Shown in pieces: positions 1 to 8,101 of a stretch of 64,000 nucleotides of DNA (position 1 is its first letter; each line of letters opens with the position of its first letter). This DNA is from Candidatus Obscuribacterales bacterium (GTDB lineage: Bacteria; Cyanobacteriota; Vampirovibrionia; Obscuribacterales; Obscuribacteraceae). The stretch covers positions 1 to 64,000 of the forward strand of contig JAIERK010000021.1 in NCBI GenBank assembly GCA_019746975.1, given 5' to 3'. Made by a program: the position numbers and the translations under genes. The notes under the pieces are model-generated. The model had not been told where the DNA came from and ran no database searches. It was given only the letters and a program-made list of their open reading frames with translations.

Positions 1-224
1 CGAAGAATGCAAGAATACGGGCCAGCCGAGCCCAGTCCTATGAAAAGCTAGGAAGGTTAGATTTAGCGAGACAAGACCGGGATGGAGCAGGGCAAGATGT
101 CGGAAATGTAATCAACCTCTTACAAGAAGCCCAGACTAACGTCAGGGATGCCCTGGAAAAGAGTGAAGGAATCGAAGAAGCAAAACGCCAGGTAATTGAA
201 TACAATAACTCTCACCACAACTAG
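1..224 (+). CDS. C-terminal end of a TPR-like protein (partial)
   Basis: An open frame enters from the left edge (first full codon at base 3) and stops at TAG 222-224, giving about 73 residues. The visible part starts with a helix resembling a tetratricopeptide repeat (SYEKLGRLDLARQDRD) and continues as a charged, Gln/Glu-rich helical tail. It converges with the trehalase on the other strand, 132 bp away. The function cannot be told from this fragment. TPR is a suggestion from one helix pattern only. Confidence 0.55.
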   Translation, partial: KNARIRASRAQSYEKLGRLDLARQDRDGAGQDVGNVINLLQEAQTNVRDALEKSEGIEEAKRQVIEYNNSHHN

Positions 225-356
225 GCGATCCGCATCTCAGAAGTCGCAAGTCTATTGGAGCATTCTATCGACCATCGTCCTCTGCCACTAGAGCCGGCTC
301 CGACGCAACCTTCAGGACTCACCGAAAATCCGTCAGCCACCACCCTCGGTATTGCA

Positions 357-1619
357 CTACAACTTGCTGGGCGCCGCCACCTCGACAGATGACTCAGTGA
401 TACGGCAGATACTCTCAGCAACATGCACTCCGCGAGCGTTGAGCTTCTTTGTAAAGTCCACAAAAACTGCATTGGTCCAACCGAACCCCGGTACAGAACC
501 ATACAATCCGCCTTCCGGCACCACTCCTGGTTCTACAACATTGTACTTCTCCCACATCACTCCAGTTTTCTCGAAGACTGATAGACAGTTTGTCGTCCAC
601 CTCTGTCTCACCTGTCTAGCCTCGTTTTCATACCCAAAGGAGAACAACCCCTCGGCAACGATCCATTGCAACGGAGCCCAACCATTGGGGTGGGCCCATT
701 GTCTGCCTTCTTGCTGATCGAGTGCCGTAACAAGACCGCCCTCGAATGAAAATCGCGGCAACCACGCTTCAACGATTCGTCTTGCTTGTTCCGTAGATGC
801 CAGACCAGCCCAGAGCGGGAAGAAGCCGGCCAAGCTTGGCGTAGGGTTGCGTGTCATTGTGGATAAATCGAAGTCGAAATAGAATCCCTCCTCCTCATCC
901 CACATCAACCTGTTGATCGTCTCGGCGCGATTGATAGCGGCATGGCGCCAGTAATTGCTCCTGATAGAATCTCCCAGAATTTGCCAGAATTGCGAGAGAT
1001 CGACTTCACGAGCGTAAAGGATCGCATTCAGGTCTATCGGAAGATGCTGCATCCATCGGTCCTCGCACCGAGTCGAATGATCCCATCCGCTCTCACAGGA
1101 GGCGAGCATATCGAGAAAGTTTATATCAAAGTATCGAGATAAACCCGCATGCATCAACCGATGATGCGGCTGCAGTTTCCCGAGCCAAACTGTCTCGTGC
1201 TCCGCTTCGGCAAGCAATGCCATCTCGCGGAGGAACGCACGAGCTTGGCGCATGTTGGACTTTGCGACGATCGAATAAGCCAGACGAATCATTTTGGTAA
1301 AAAACGGTGGTTGACTCCGAGACAGGAAATAGTATCGGCTGGCGTTCGGAATGACACCAAATCGTTTATACAGTGAGGCCAGGTTGTGCGTCATCCCGAC
1401 AATGAGATTCTCACGCTGCGTATCGACGAGACCAAGTCCCATGAAAAAGCTATCCCAATAGTACATCTCCTGGAACATCTCGCCGTCACTAGGGACGAGA
1501 TACGGATATGGAAGTCCGATTAGAGTCTGCGTATCCTCGACGTTATGCCGGACCAGTCTTTCCCAATAATCATCGATGTATTCCAGCGCTCTTGCGAGCG
1601 AAACGTCATTTGTATGCAT
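357..1619 (-). CDS. GH37 trehalase-like glycoside hydrolase
   Basis: Likely hydrolyses alpha,alpha-trehalose to two glucose molecules. Both family signatures are visible: a MFQEMYYWDSFF stretch at residues 48-59 (first trehalase signature) and QWAHPNGWAP at 307-316 (second signature). By comparison with the E. coli GH37 enzymes, the catalytic acid should be Asp180 in ESGWDHSTR and the base Glu357 in WEKYN. The protein is 420 residues, shorter than TreA/TreF (about 550), and has no signal peptide, so it is expected in the cytoplasm. It lies 110 bp downstream of the DevA-like ATPase on the same strand, so co-transcription is possible but the gap is long for an operon. The fold assignment is firm; the exact substrate is family knowledge. 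Confidence 0.9.
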   Translation of the reverse strand: MHTNDVSLARALEYIDDYWERLVRHNVEDTQTLIGLPYPYLVPSDGEMFQEMYYWDSFFMGLGLVDTQRENLIVGMTHNLASLYKRFGVIPNASRYYFLSRSQPPFFTKMIRLAYSIVAKSNMRQARAFLREMALLAEAEHETVWLGKLQPHHRLMHAGLSRYFDINFLDMLASCESGWDHSTRCEDRWMQHLPIDLNAILYAREVDLSQFWQILGDSIRSNYWRHAAINRAETINRLMWDEEEGFYFDFDLSTMTRNPTPSLAGFFPLWAGLASTEQARRIVEAWLPRFSFEGGLVTALDQQEGRQWAHPNGWAPLQWIVAEGLFSFGYENEARQVRQRWTTNCLSVFEKTGVMWEKYNVVEPGVVPEGGLYGSVPGFGWTNAVFVDFTKKLNARGVHVAESICRITESSVEVAAPSKL

Positions 1620-1729
1620 CGAAAGTGTTGCCTCGGTTACTGTCCAGACGAATTTCGCTTTGATCAGACCCCGATTTTAGCCTTCCATAGATTAAATGGC
1701 ACCGGGGGGATTACGATACCGGCATCAAT

Positions 1730-2416
1730 TTAAACAAGCGCGGGAGTTAGGATTTTGCCGTCCTCCATTTCGACGATTCGGTCGGCCACATCCAGGATTC
1801 GGTTGTCGTGGGTGACCATCAGAATTGAACAGTCGCCCTGCCTCGCCAGGTCTTGCAGCAGATTAACGACATCGCGGCCGGATGCCTTATCGAGAGCAGC
1901 AGTCGGCTCATCGGCGAGCACCAGCCGTGGTTGCGCAATGAGAGCCCTGGCCACCGCTACTCTCTGCTTCTGACCACCAGACATCTGATCGGGATATTTG
2001 TCGGCATGCTGATGCAGCCCGACGTCCGACAAAATTGAGTTAACACGAGCATAGGCCTCATCAGAAGAAAACCCGGGGTGAAGTTCCAGCGACATCAAAA
2101 TGTTCTGTCTCACAGTAAGAAAGCTGAGCAAGTTATGCGCCTGAAAGATGTATCCGACATTTCTGCGGACCGGCGCCAGCTGCTCTTGATTCAAACTGTT
2201 CATCCGATTTCCGAGCACATCGAGCCGACCCGCCTGCACCGAACGCAGTCCACCGATCAGCGTAAGCAAAGTCGTCTTGCCGGATCCTGATGGTCCGGTC
2301 AAGATAACCAGCTCCTTCTCACTGAGCGTGAAGTTGACATTCGATAGGACTTTTCGGCGCAAAGTCCCTTCACCGAGCCAGTGGTCCAGACCTTCAACGG
2401 AAACAACAGTTTTCAT
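1730..2416 (-). CDS. devA: DevA-type ABC exporter ATPase
   Basis: ATPase subunit of a DevBCA (MacB/LolD-like) tripartite exporter; it powers export through the DevC permease and DevB adaptor. Walker A (GPSGSGKT, residues about 41-48), the ABC signature (MSGGQKQRVA) and Walker B (LVLADEPTAALD) are all intact, followed by the H-loop histidine (VTHD). The segment GYIFQAHNLL is typical of cyanobacterial DevA proteins. Length 228 is normal. A strong Shine-Dalgarno (AGGAGG) precedes the ATG. It is the last gene of tetR-devB-devC-devA, 8 bp after devC. In heterocyst-forming cyanobacteria this system exports glycolipids; the substrate here is unknown. Confidence 0.93.
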   Translation of the reverse strand: MKTVVSVEGLDHWLGEGTLRRKVLSNVNFTLSEKELVILTGPSGSGKTTLLTLIGGLRSVQAGRLDVLGNRMNSLNQEQLAPVRRNVGYIFQAHNLLSFLTVRQNILMSLELHPGFSSDEAYARVNSILSDVGLHQHADKYPDQMSGGQKQRVAVARALIAQPRLVLADEPTAALDKASGRDVVNLLQDLARQGDCSILMVTHDNRILDVADRIVEMEDGKILTPALV

Positions 2417-2424
2417 AAGACCTC

Positions 2425-3585
2425 CTAAAATACATCAGCCGGATCAGCTTCTCGTAGTCTCGTGAGCGCTATGGCAGCCGATATCCCGCACATCAAGAGC
2501 GAAAGGAAGAAAACAGATATCGCTCTTTGCCACGTCATAGTGATTGGCAGCGCGGTTGCGCCTTGAGCGATCCAATAGATTCCAATCGAGGCCAACAAGC
2601 CCGGTAAGAATCCGACACACGAGAGAATAAGCGCCTCTTGCCCCAACACAGTCAGGAAGTAGGAGTCGGCATATCCTATCGCCTTAAGGGTAGCGTACTC
2701 GGGAAGATGGTCGGCAACGTCGCTGTAGAGGATTTGATAAACGATGACTACTCCGACGATGAATCCGACTACGACGCCCAAGCCGAAGATGAATCCAATG
2801 CCGGTGCTATTTGCCCAGTAAGTTCTCTCCAGATCAGCAAACTCATTTTTTGTGTAAACTGCGACCTCGTCTCCATAGAGAACACGCAAACGCTGCTTGA
2901 CCTGTTCGACTTCGGATGCCGAATTCCTAACGCAACGAATCAAGCCGAACTCAATGTTATCTGCATGTCTTCGACCAAACAAGTAAGAGAAAGTGGTATC
3001 ACTGCAGATCGCAGTGCCATCTGCGGCAAAAGAAGCGCCGAGATCGAACAATCCAACAACGCTCACCTTCTTGCCGTTCAGCTCAACCCCGATGGTAGGC
3101 GCATTCTCCATGAGTTGCGGAATCGGACCATACTCGCTCCTGGACTTTCTATCAAACAAAAGATAGCGAAATTTGGTTAGCTCGTGCTTGTTCAAAGCAA
3201 ACTCGCCTATTTCAAACGTCGGTTTGCTCGGATCGACACCAAAGAGAAGAATCGCGCGAACCTGCTTGGTGAGCGGATTTCGCCATTGCATTGTACCAAG
3301 CCTGACAGGACTGACCGATTCTACTCCTTCGACACCGGCTGCCTGGTACAAGCGCTCCCTGGGAAATCCCTTCGGGGAGAAGAACGTCTCGAGCTTTGGA
3401 TGGGCAACGACGATATCCGCATCCAAGAGACGGTGTGGACGTGTGGCGCCTGAGAAGAGAGCCTCCAAAAATCCCCACTGCACGAATATCAGTATGCACG
3501 CAAAGGCTATACCAGCGATTGCAACCAGCAACCTGCCCTTCTTGCGGGTGAGTTGCAGCCATCCCAACGAGTCTCTCACTTTCAT
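2425..3585 (-). CDS. devC: DevC-type ABC exporter permease (FtsX-like)
   Basis: Inner-membrane permease of the DevBCA exporter. It has the MacB/FtsX plan: one N-terminal membrane helix (about residues 20-42), a large periplasmic domain, then three C-terminal helices (about 275-300, 315-340, 350-375). The start KVRDSLGWLQLTRKKGRLL and the early periplasmic HRLLDADIVV match DevC proteins. Length 386 is standard. A strong ribosome site (GGAAGGAGG) sits 6-7 bases before the ATG. The gene follows devB by 30 bp and precedes devA by 8 bp, so translation as one operon is very likely. Confidence 0.92.
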   Translation of the reverse strand: MKVRDSLGWLQLTRKKGRLLVAIAGIAFACILIFVQWGFLEALFSGATRPHRLLDADIVVAHPKLETFFSPKGFPRERLYQAAGVEGVESVSPVRLGTMQWRNPLTKQVRAILLFGVDPSKPTFEIGEFALNKHELTKFRYLLFDRKSRSEYGPIPQLMENAPTIGVELNGKKVSVVGLFDLGASFAADGTAICSDTTFSYLFGRRHADNIEFGLIRCVRNSASEVEQVKQRLRVLYGDEVAVYTKNEFADLERTYWANSTGIGFIFGLGVVVGFIVGVVIVYQILYSDVADHLPEYATLKAIGYADSYFLTVLGQEALILSCVGFLPGLLASIGIYWIAQGATALPITMTWQRAISVFFLSLLMCGISAAIALTRLREADPADVF

Positions 3586-3615
3586 ATATGCCTCCTTCCG
3601 GCTGCATCATCCGAG

Positions 3616-4869
3616 TCAGCGAAATGCAATCTCCACCTGTAAGTTCGTCAGCGATTCGACTCTTTTATTGTCGGACTTGTCGATAAGAATTTTGACCGCG
3701 ACAATCCGTGCGTCGCTATCAGAAGCCGGGTCCTGCGAAAAAACATTTTGACGCTGAACCTGACAGCCGATGGTGCTTACCGAGCCGTGCACAGGACCAC
3801 CTAGAGCATCACCATTGATAGTGGCACGCTGACCAAGAGTGATCTTTTTGATGTCGCTTTCATAGACCTCCGCCACCGCCTGCATCTTATCCGTGGCGCC
3901 GAACTCTGCTATCCCTTTCTCTCCGACCGCTTCACCTCTCCTGGCGGTTAGTCGCAAAATACGACCCGCTCTCGGTGCCTTTACCGTGGCAAGCGCCATA
4001 TCCCGTTCGATCCGCCGGACTCGTGCATCAGTCTCATCCAGCTCAGCTTTTGCCACCGCAACATCGGTCGATCGGACTTCGGCGATCTTCGACAAAGTAG
4101 CTTTTGCCTCGGCGATCCTGGCAGAATATGTTTCTAACAAACATTGACGCTGAGCGCCCGCCTCAGACAGTTGAGCACGACTGACATCGGCTGCCACAAC
4201 TTTAGAATCGAATTGCGAGGCGCTAACAGCGCCTGCACTTGCAAGCTCTCGATACCGGCGAGCCTCTTTCTCGTGGAAGGCAACCTCTCGTTGAGCCTTT
4301 TCGATAACAGCATCCTGCGCGAGAAGCCTGTCTTTACGCTCCAACTCCAGAGTCGCAATCGCCGATTTTTGCGCGTCGGTCTCGCCGCGTTTTGCTCCGG
4401 ACTTTACTCTTTCGAGTTTTGCCTCTTGGACACTTCTAGTACATTTGGACTCCTCAAGCTGCGCGCGAAGCCTCTCTCGAGCATCAAGAACACATATAGG
4501 AGAGCCTTTGTCGAGCCACTGTCCCTCTTCGACGCAGAGCTCCGCAACTCGCTCGTCTTTCAAGAACGACGGAACAGAGATTCGAGACACCTCCGCAATA
4601 GGCTCGAGCCGTCCGAGCGCTGTAACTGTGAGGGGCGCTTTTGAACGAGGGGTTATCGTCCTGCTGTCCGACGATTTTGCTGAGAGAAAGAGCTCCTCAA
4701 TAAGCCGATACTTCGGCACTGCTGGTACCGTATGCGCCACCACAATCACAGCACACGCCACTTCCACAATCGTCGCTACCACGGCAGCACATGAGATCAC
4801 TCGGCCATGCTTAGAGGCTGCGAGACGCCCGATCTTCGACAACCAGTTATCTGAACTATTGCCATTCAT
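3616..4869 (-). CDS. devB: DevB-type membrane fusion protein (HlyD family)
   Basis: Periplasmic adaptor that would link the DevC/DevA pump to an outer-membrane channel. An N-terminal membrane helix (about residues 25-47) is followed by a split lipoyl/barrel region (TVTALGRLEPIAEVSRIS and later APRAGRILRLTARRGEAVG) enclosing a long alpha-helical hairpin rich in Ala, Glu, Lys and Arg (about residues 135-290). Length 417 suits DevB/HlyD. CAGGAGGTAACC directly precedes the ATG. It lies 18 bp after tetR and 30 bp before devC. No TolC-like partner is encoded in the window. Confidence 0.92.
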   Translation of the reverse strand: MNGNSSDNWLSKIGRLAASKHGRVISCAAVVATIVEVACAVIVVAHTVPAVPKYRLIEELFLSAKSSDSRTITPRSKAPLTVTALGRLEPIAEVSRISVPSFLKDERVAELCVEEGQWLDKGSPICVLDARERLRAQLEESKCTRSVQEAKLERVKSGAKRGETDAQKSAIATLELERKDRLLAQDAVIEKAQREVAFHEKEARRYRELASAGAVSASQFDSKVVAADVSRAQLSEAGAQRQCLLETYSARIAEAKATLSKIAEVRSTDVAVAKAELDETDARVRRIERDMALATVKAPRAGRILRLTARRGEAVGEKGIAEFGATDKMQAVAEVYESDIKKITLGQRATINGDALGGPVHGSVSTIGCQVQRQNVFSQDPASDSDARIVAVKILIDKSDNKRVESLTNLQVEIAFR

Positions 4870-4887
4870 GGTTACCTCCTGAGTACC

Positions 4888-5442
4888 TCAACGCGCCTTG
4901 ATTGCGGCGCATAGCATGGCACTCTGCTTCTTCACGGAAAGGTCGTTGGGTTGAAACATCAAATCTAACAAGAGCCCATTAAGATAGCTGCAAATAAATG
5001 TGATTCTCCGCTCATCGTCTAACTCTAGATATGCGGCAAGCCATGTTCGATATCGAACGAAGCTGCGTGCAACAGCCGGATTTTTGATCAGCGCATCGTA
5101 CCCGTTGTGACGACCAAACTCCAACCACAGGCACGTTTGCTGTAACAAGTACTCTTGGTGAATAACCAAAAGCTCGAGCATCGCCTCGATTTTTTCTTCC
5201 AGCGAAGCTGGTCGCTTCAAAGAGGATGCGAGCAAAATATCCTGATCGGCCTGATAGTCGACTAGCTGTTCAAAGATCGACTCCTTGCTTGGGAAGTAGT
5301 GATACAAAGTGCCGGTCGAAACCCCAAGGTGCTTTGCCAGATCGCGCATGGTGAGTTGGCTGTATCCTTTGAGGGCAAAGCATTCAAAGCTCCGGGCGAG
5401 CAGCTCATTCCTGTACTTTTCGTGGTCTACAATCTTAGGCAT
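4888..5442 (-). CDS. TetR/AcrR family repressor of the devBCA operon
   Basis: DNA-binding repressor expected to sense a small ligand and control the exporter genes behind it. The N-terminal helix-turn-helix is clear: SQLTMRDLAKHLGVSTGTLY followed by HYFPSKESIFEQLV (about residues 29-60), the classic TetR signature. The remaining part is helical and variable, as expected for a ligand-binding domain. Length 184 is normal. The gene is first in tetR-devB-devC-devA and has an AAGGGA ribosome site. A palindrome lies 14-33 bases upstream of its ATG, so autoregulation together with the pump is the natural reading. Confidence 0.92.
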   Translation of the reverse strand: MPKIVDHEKYRNELLARSFECFALKGYSQLTMRDLAKHLGVSTGTLYHYFPSKESIFEQLVDYQADQDILLASSLKRPASLEEKIEAMLELLVIHQEYLLQQTCLWLEFGRHNGYDALIKNPAVARSFVRYRTWLAAYLELDDERRITFICSYLNGLLLDLMFQPNDLSVKKQSAMLCAAIKAR

Positions 5443-5455
5443 TGGGTTCCCTTTT

Positions 5456-5475
5456 TATTTCGAACGTTCGTTATA
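5456..5475. promoter_or_regulatory. Palindromic operator in front of tetR-devBCA
   Basis: A perfect 10-bp palindrome CGAACGTTCG (5461-5470) is extended, after two mismatched positions on each side, by matching TAT/ATA ends, giving an imperfect 20-bp dyad. It sits 14-33 bases upstream of the repressor start codon, in a T/A-rich promoter-like stretch. Sites built on GAACGTTC are common for TetR-family regulators. Binding is an inference from position and symmetry. Confidence 0.6.
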
Positions 5476-5604
5476 TATTATTTCAAACAAACCCCAATCC
5501 TGTCAAGACCACCTCGACACACAGTATTGCCGACATATCGGAGAGAAGAGCTGTTTTCAACTGTGGACTCAAGGTACTCGAGACAACAATCCTAGAAATC
5601 CATT

Positions 5605-7611
5605 TTAATCAGAAGTCACCACATCAAGTGGCACCCATCTAGAAAGCACGACAGACAATCGAGTCGGCGTGATCGGTTTCGTGATGTAATCATCCATGCC
5701 GGCTTCCAGGCACTTTTCGCGATCTCCATCGACAGCTTGAGCAGTCAACGCGATTATAGGTATTCGCACTTTGGAAGGTATCGCTTTCTTGCGAATTCGC
5801 CTGGCGGTTTCGAACCCATCGAGGAGTGGCATCTGACAATCCATCAGGACCAAGTCGAAGCGTCTGTCTTCGATTGCCTGAATCGCCTCCTCACCATTGC
5901 TAACGGCATGGCCTTCCATCCCGAGATGCTTGAGCACCAGAAGCGCTACCGTCCTGTTAAGGGGGCTGTCATCGGCCACCAACACCTGAATTTTCGACTC
6001 AGACGAGAGCCTCGACGGGATCGGACCTTCGTTTTCGACATCGTCTGTTTGACTCTGTACCAGCTCAGAAGAGCTGACGAGCGTCGTTTCGGGAGCCAGA
6101 TCCAAACGGAGCTTGAACCAGAAGGTCGAACCCTCACCCTCTTTTCCGGAGACGCCAATTTCCCCGTTCATCAAATGTACAAGTTCTTTGCTGATCGACA
6201 AGCCCAGGCCAGTGCCACCAAATCGTCGAGTGATCGAACCATCCGCTTGTGTGAACGGCTCGAACAGCTTCGCAGCATTGTCCTCCGACAATCCGATGCC
6301 AGTATCACGGACGGTGAACTTAATCGCGCAGTCCTTGTCCGTAATCTCGTCGACACTGAGCACAACATCAATCTTACCTTCGTTGGTAAACTTGATTGCG
6401 TTGCTGACGAGATTGAGCAAAACCTGCTTCAGTCGAGAAGCATCCCCAAGGAGCGGAACCGGCATGTCTCCAACAATCCTGCTGGTCAGCACCAGATCCT
6501 TTTCAGCAGCCTTCGCTCCAGAGAGATCAATCACTGATTTGAGCAGATTGCGTAGGTCAAAGAGATCCGGCACCAGTTCAACTTTGCCAGCCTCAATCTT
6601 CGAAAAGTCGAGAATATCCTGAACAATATCCAGAAGCGCACGAGAAGAATTCTGAATGATGTTGGCGAATTCAATCTGCTCCCCATTCAAGCTGGTCTTC
6701 AAAAGAAGCTCCGTCACAGCAACAACGCTGTTGAGCGGCGTACGAATTTCGTGGCTCATGTTGGCCAGGAACATTGATTTGTACTGAGAAGCTTCCATCG
6801 CTTGATCTCGAGCCTGTATCAGCTCACCTGACAGATCGTTCAACTGAAGATTTCTCTCTTCCAACTCCCGAGTCCGCTCTTTGACACGTTCTTCCAGCAG
6901 AAAATGCGCTTTGCGTAGCTCCTCGACTGTGTCAGCAAGCTCGTTGTGCGCCTCCTGCAGCGCCACTTCCGCTTCCTTTCTCTCCGTTATATCCTCATAG
7001 GTGCCAAGTGTCCCGACGACGTTGCCGTCAGAATCGTGAAGCGGCACCTTGGTCGTATCCAGCCAAACCTGCCGCCCCTCAGCGGTCAGCTTTGGCTCGA
7101 TGATGTGCCGATGCGGACGATTGGTCTCCATAACCTTACGGTCCCATTCTACGAACCAGTCAGACTCTTCCTTCTTCCAGGGACAGTCGTAATCGGTTTT
7201 TCCAATAAGCTCATGGGGATCGTTGAAGCCCGCAGCTTGAGCCACTTTAATGTTGCAACCGAGGAAACGAGACTCCTTGTCCTTCCACCAGATGCTCACG
7301 GGGATTGTATCGATGATTAGCTGAAACATCTGCTGAAGCCGCTCGACATCGGCGCGTTCACGGCCTTCGTAGATCTGGACTTCTACCGGCTCGACTTCCG
7401 CCAGTCGCTTTCGCAGACGTTGGAGTTCTGCGATAAGCTCATCCTTGCTCTTGTCGCGATCGGCCCTCTGAGGATCAGCACTTTTCCTCAGCGCTCTTGT
7501 TAGATAATCGAGCTGCTCTTTCTCGTTCATAAAGGACCGCAATGCGAGTGTTGACGGTGAGAACTTTCCAGTATCTATAAACATTCCCAAAATCAACGAA
7601 TTTCTCACCAT
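5605..7611 (-). CDS. Hybrid sensor histidine kinase (PAS-HK-receiver)
   Basis: Cytoplasmic two-component sensor. Order: a short coiled N-terminus, a PAS domain with PAC motif (about residues 90-215; TLGTYEDITERKEAE), a coiled linker, the phospho-acceptor helix with His287 in SHEIRTP, the ATPase domain with N box (NLVSNAIKFTNEG) and G boxes (DTGIGL, GGTGLGLSIS), and a C-terminal receiver domain with phospho-acceptor Asp591 (LVLMDCQMPLLDG) and the conserved Lys (ITKPI). No membrane helix, so the PAS domain probably reads an internal signal. No output regulator is adjacent; phosphotransfer to a distant partner is likely. Starts at Met10 (7584, GGGA before it) or Met28 (7530) are also possible; numbers here use the longest frame. 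Confidence 0.92.
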   Translation of the reverse strand: MVRNSLILGMFIDTGKFSPSTLALRSFMNEKEQLDYLTRALRKSADPQRADRDKSKDELIAELQRLRKRLAEVEPVEVQIYEGRERADVERLQQMFQLIIDTIPVSIWWKDKESRFLGCNIKVAQAAGFNDPHELIGKTDYDCPWKKEESDWFVEWDRKVMETNRPHRHIIEPKLTAEGRQVWLDTTKVPLHDSDGNVVGTLGTYEDITERKEAEVALQEAHNELADTVEELRKAHFLLEERVKERTRELEERNLQLNDLSGELIQARDQAMEASQYKSMFLANMSHEIRTPLNSVVAVTELLLKTSLNGEQIEFANIIQNSSRALLDIVQDILDFSKIEAGKVELVPDLFDLRNLLKSVIDLSGAKAAEKDLVLTSRIVGDMPVPLLGDASRLKQVLLNLVSNAIKFTNEGKIDVVLSVDEITDKDCAIKFTVRDTGIGLSEDNAAKLFEPFTQADGSITRRFGGTGLGLSISKELVHLMNGEIGVSGKEGEGSTFWFKLRLDLAPETTLVSSSELVQSQTDDVENEGPIPSRLSSESKIQVLVADDSPLNRTVALLVLKHLGMEGHAVSNGEEAIQAIEDRRFDLVLMDCQMPLLDGFETARRIRKKAIPSKVRIPIIALTAQAVDGDREKCLEAGMDDYITKPITPTRLSVVLSRWVPLDVVTSD

Positions 7612-7690
7612 CGTGAGGACTGAGTGACCGTTAATGATCCATTGGGCTGGGTAAGATGCTGTCGATACAAAGACTGACAGGTATCAAAAG

Positions 7691-8045
7691 ATGCTGCTTA
7701 TCGATGTCGAACACCCTCTTCTGGTAGGAAAAAAGGTTTGTTTGAAAACAGCAGTTTTTTTGTCGGGACCGAAGATTTTGGTCGACGGCGTTGAGCCAAT
7801 GCAGTTGTTGAAAATGGGCTCTACGAGAGCGCGACATTGCGCGTTATTCGCAAAGAGCTTTTAGATGATTGGCTCACCAACAACTGCTTTGAGTTTAGAA
7901 ACGCACTGCAAGCAAAGTTCGATCTGATGGGCGGCAAATACAAAGTGTCTAGCGACGGTAACTTAGATTAATGCATTTCCGACGATGCAGATCCTGTCGC
8001 AGTCTTCATAAATGACCGCAAGCTGGAAGTTAAGCCCAAAGACTA
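7691..8045 (+). pseudogene. Decayed small protein gene (frameshift plus stop)
   Basis: Between the histidine kinase and the UvrA-like gene, three adjoining reading segments look like one broken gene of about 118 codons. An ATG at 7691 opens MLLIDVEHPLLVGKKV and continues to VDGVEP, then the frame changes near 7800 and resumes as ENGLYESATLRVI through KYKVSSDGNLD. A TAA near 7968 interrupts it, and the same frame goes on as DADPVAVFINDRKLEVKPKD to a TAG at 8043-8045. The coding look on both sides of each lesion is the evidence. No family was recognised. A sequencing error could explain one lesion but hardly both. Confidence 0.45.
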
Positions 8046-8101
8046 GTTTATAATCTTAATCGGTCAGTTGTTGCAGTCCTTGAGAAAGGACTGTTGGTAT
8101 C

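Noticed and set aside
5456-5475. Reading the palindrome upstream of tetR as an IS end or attachment site
   Set aside because: It is single, close to a regulator start and promoter-like; an operator explains it better.
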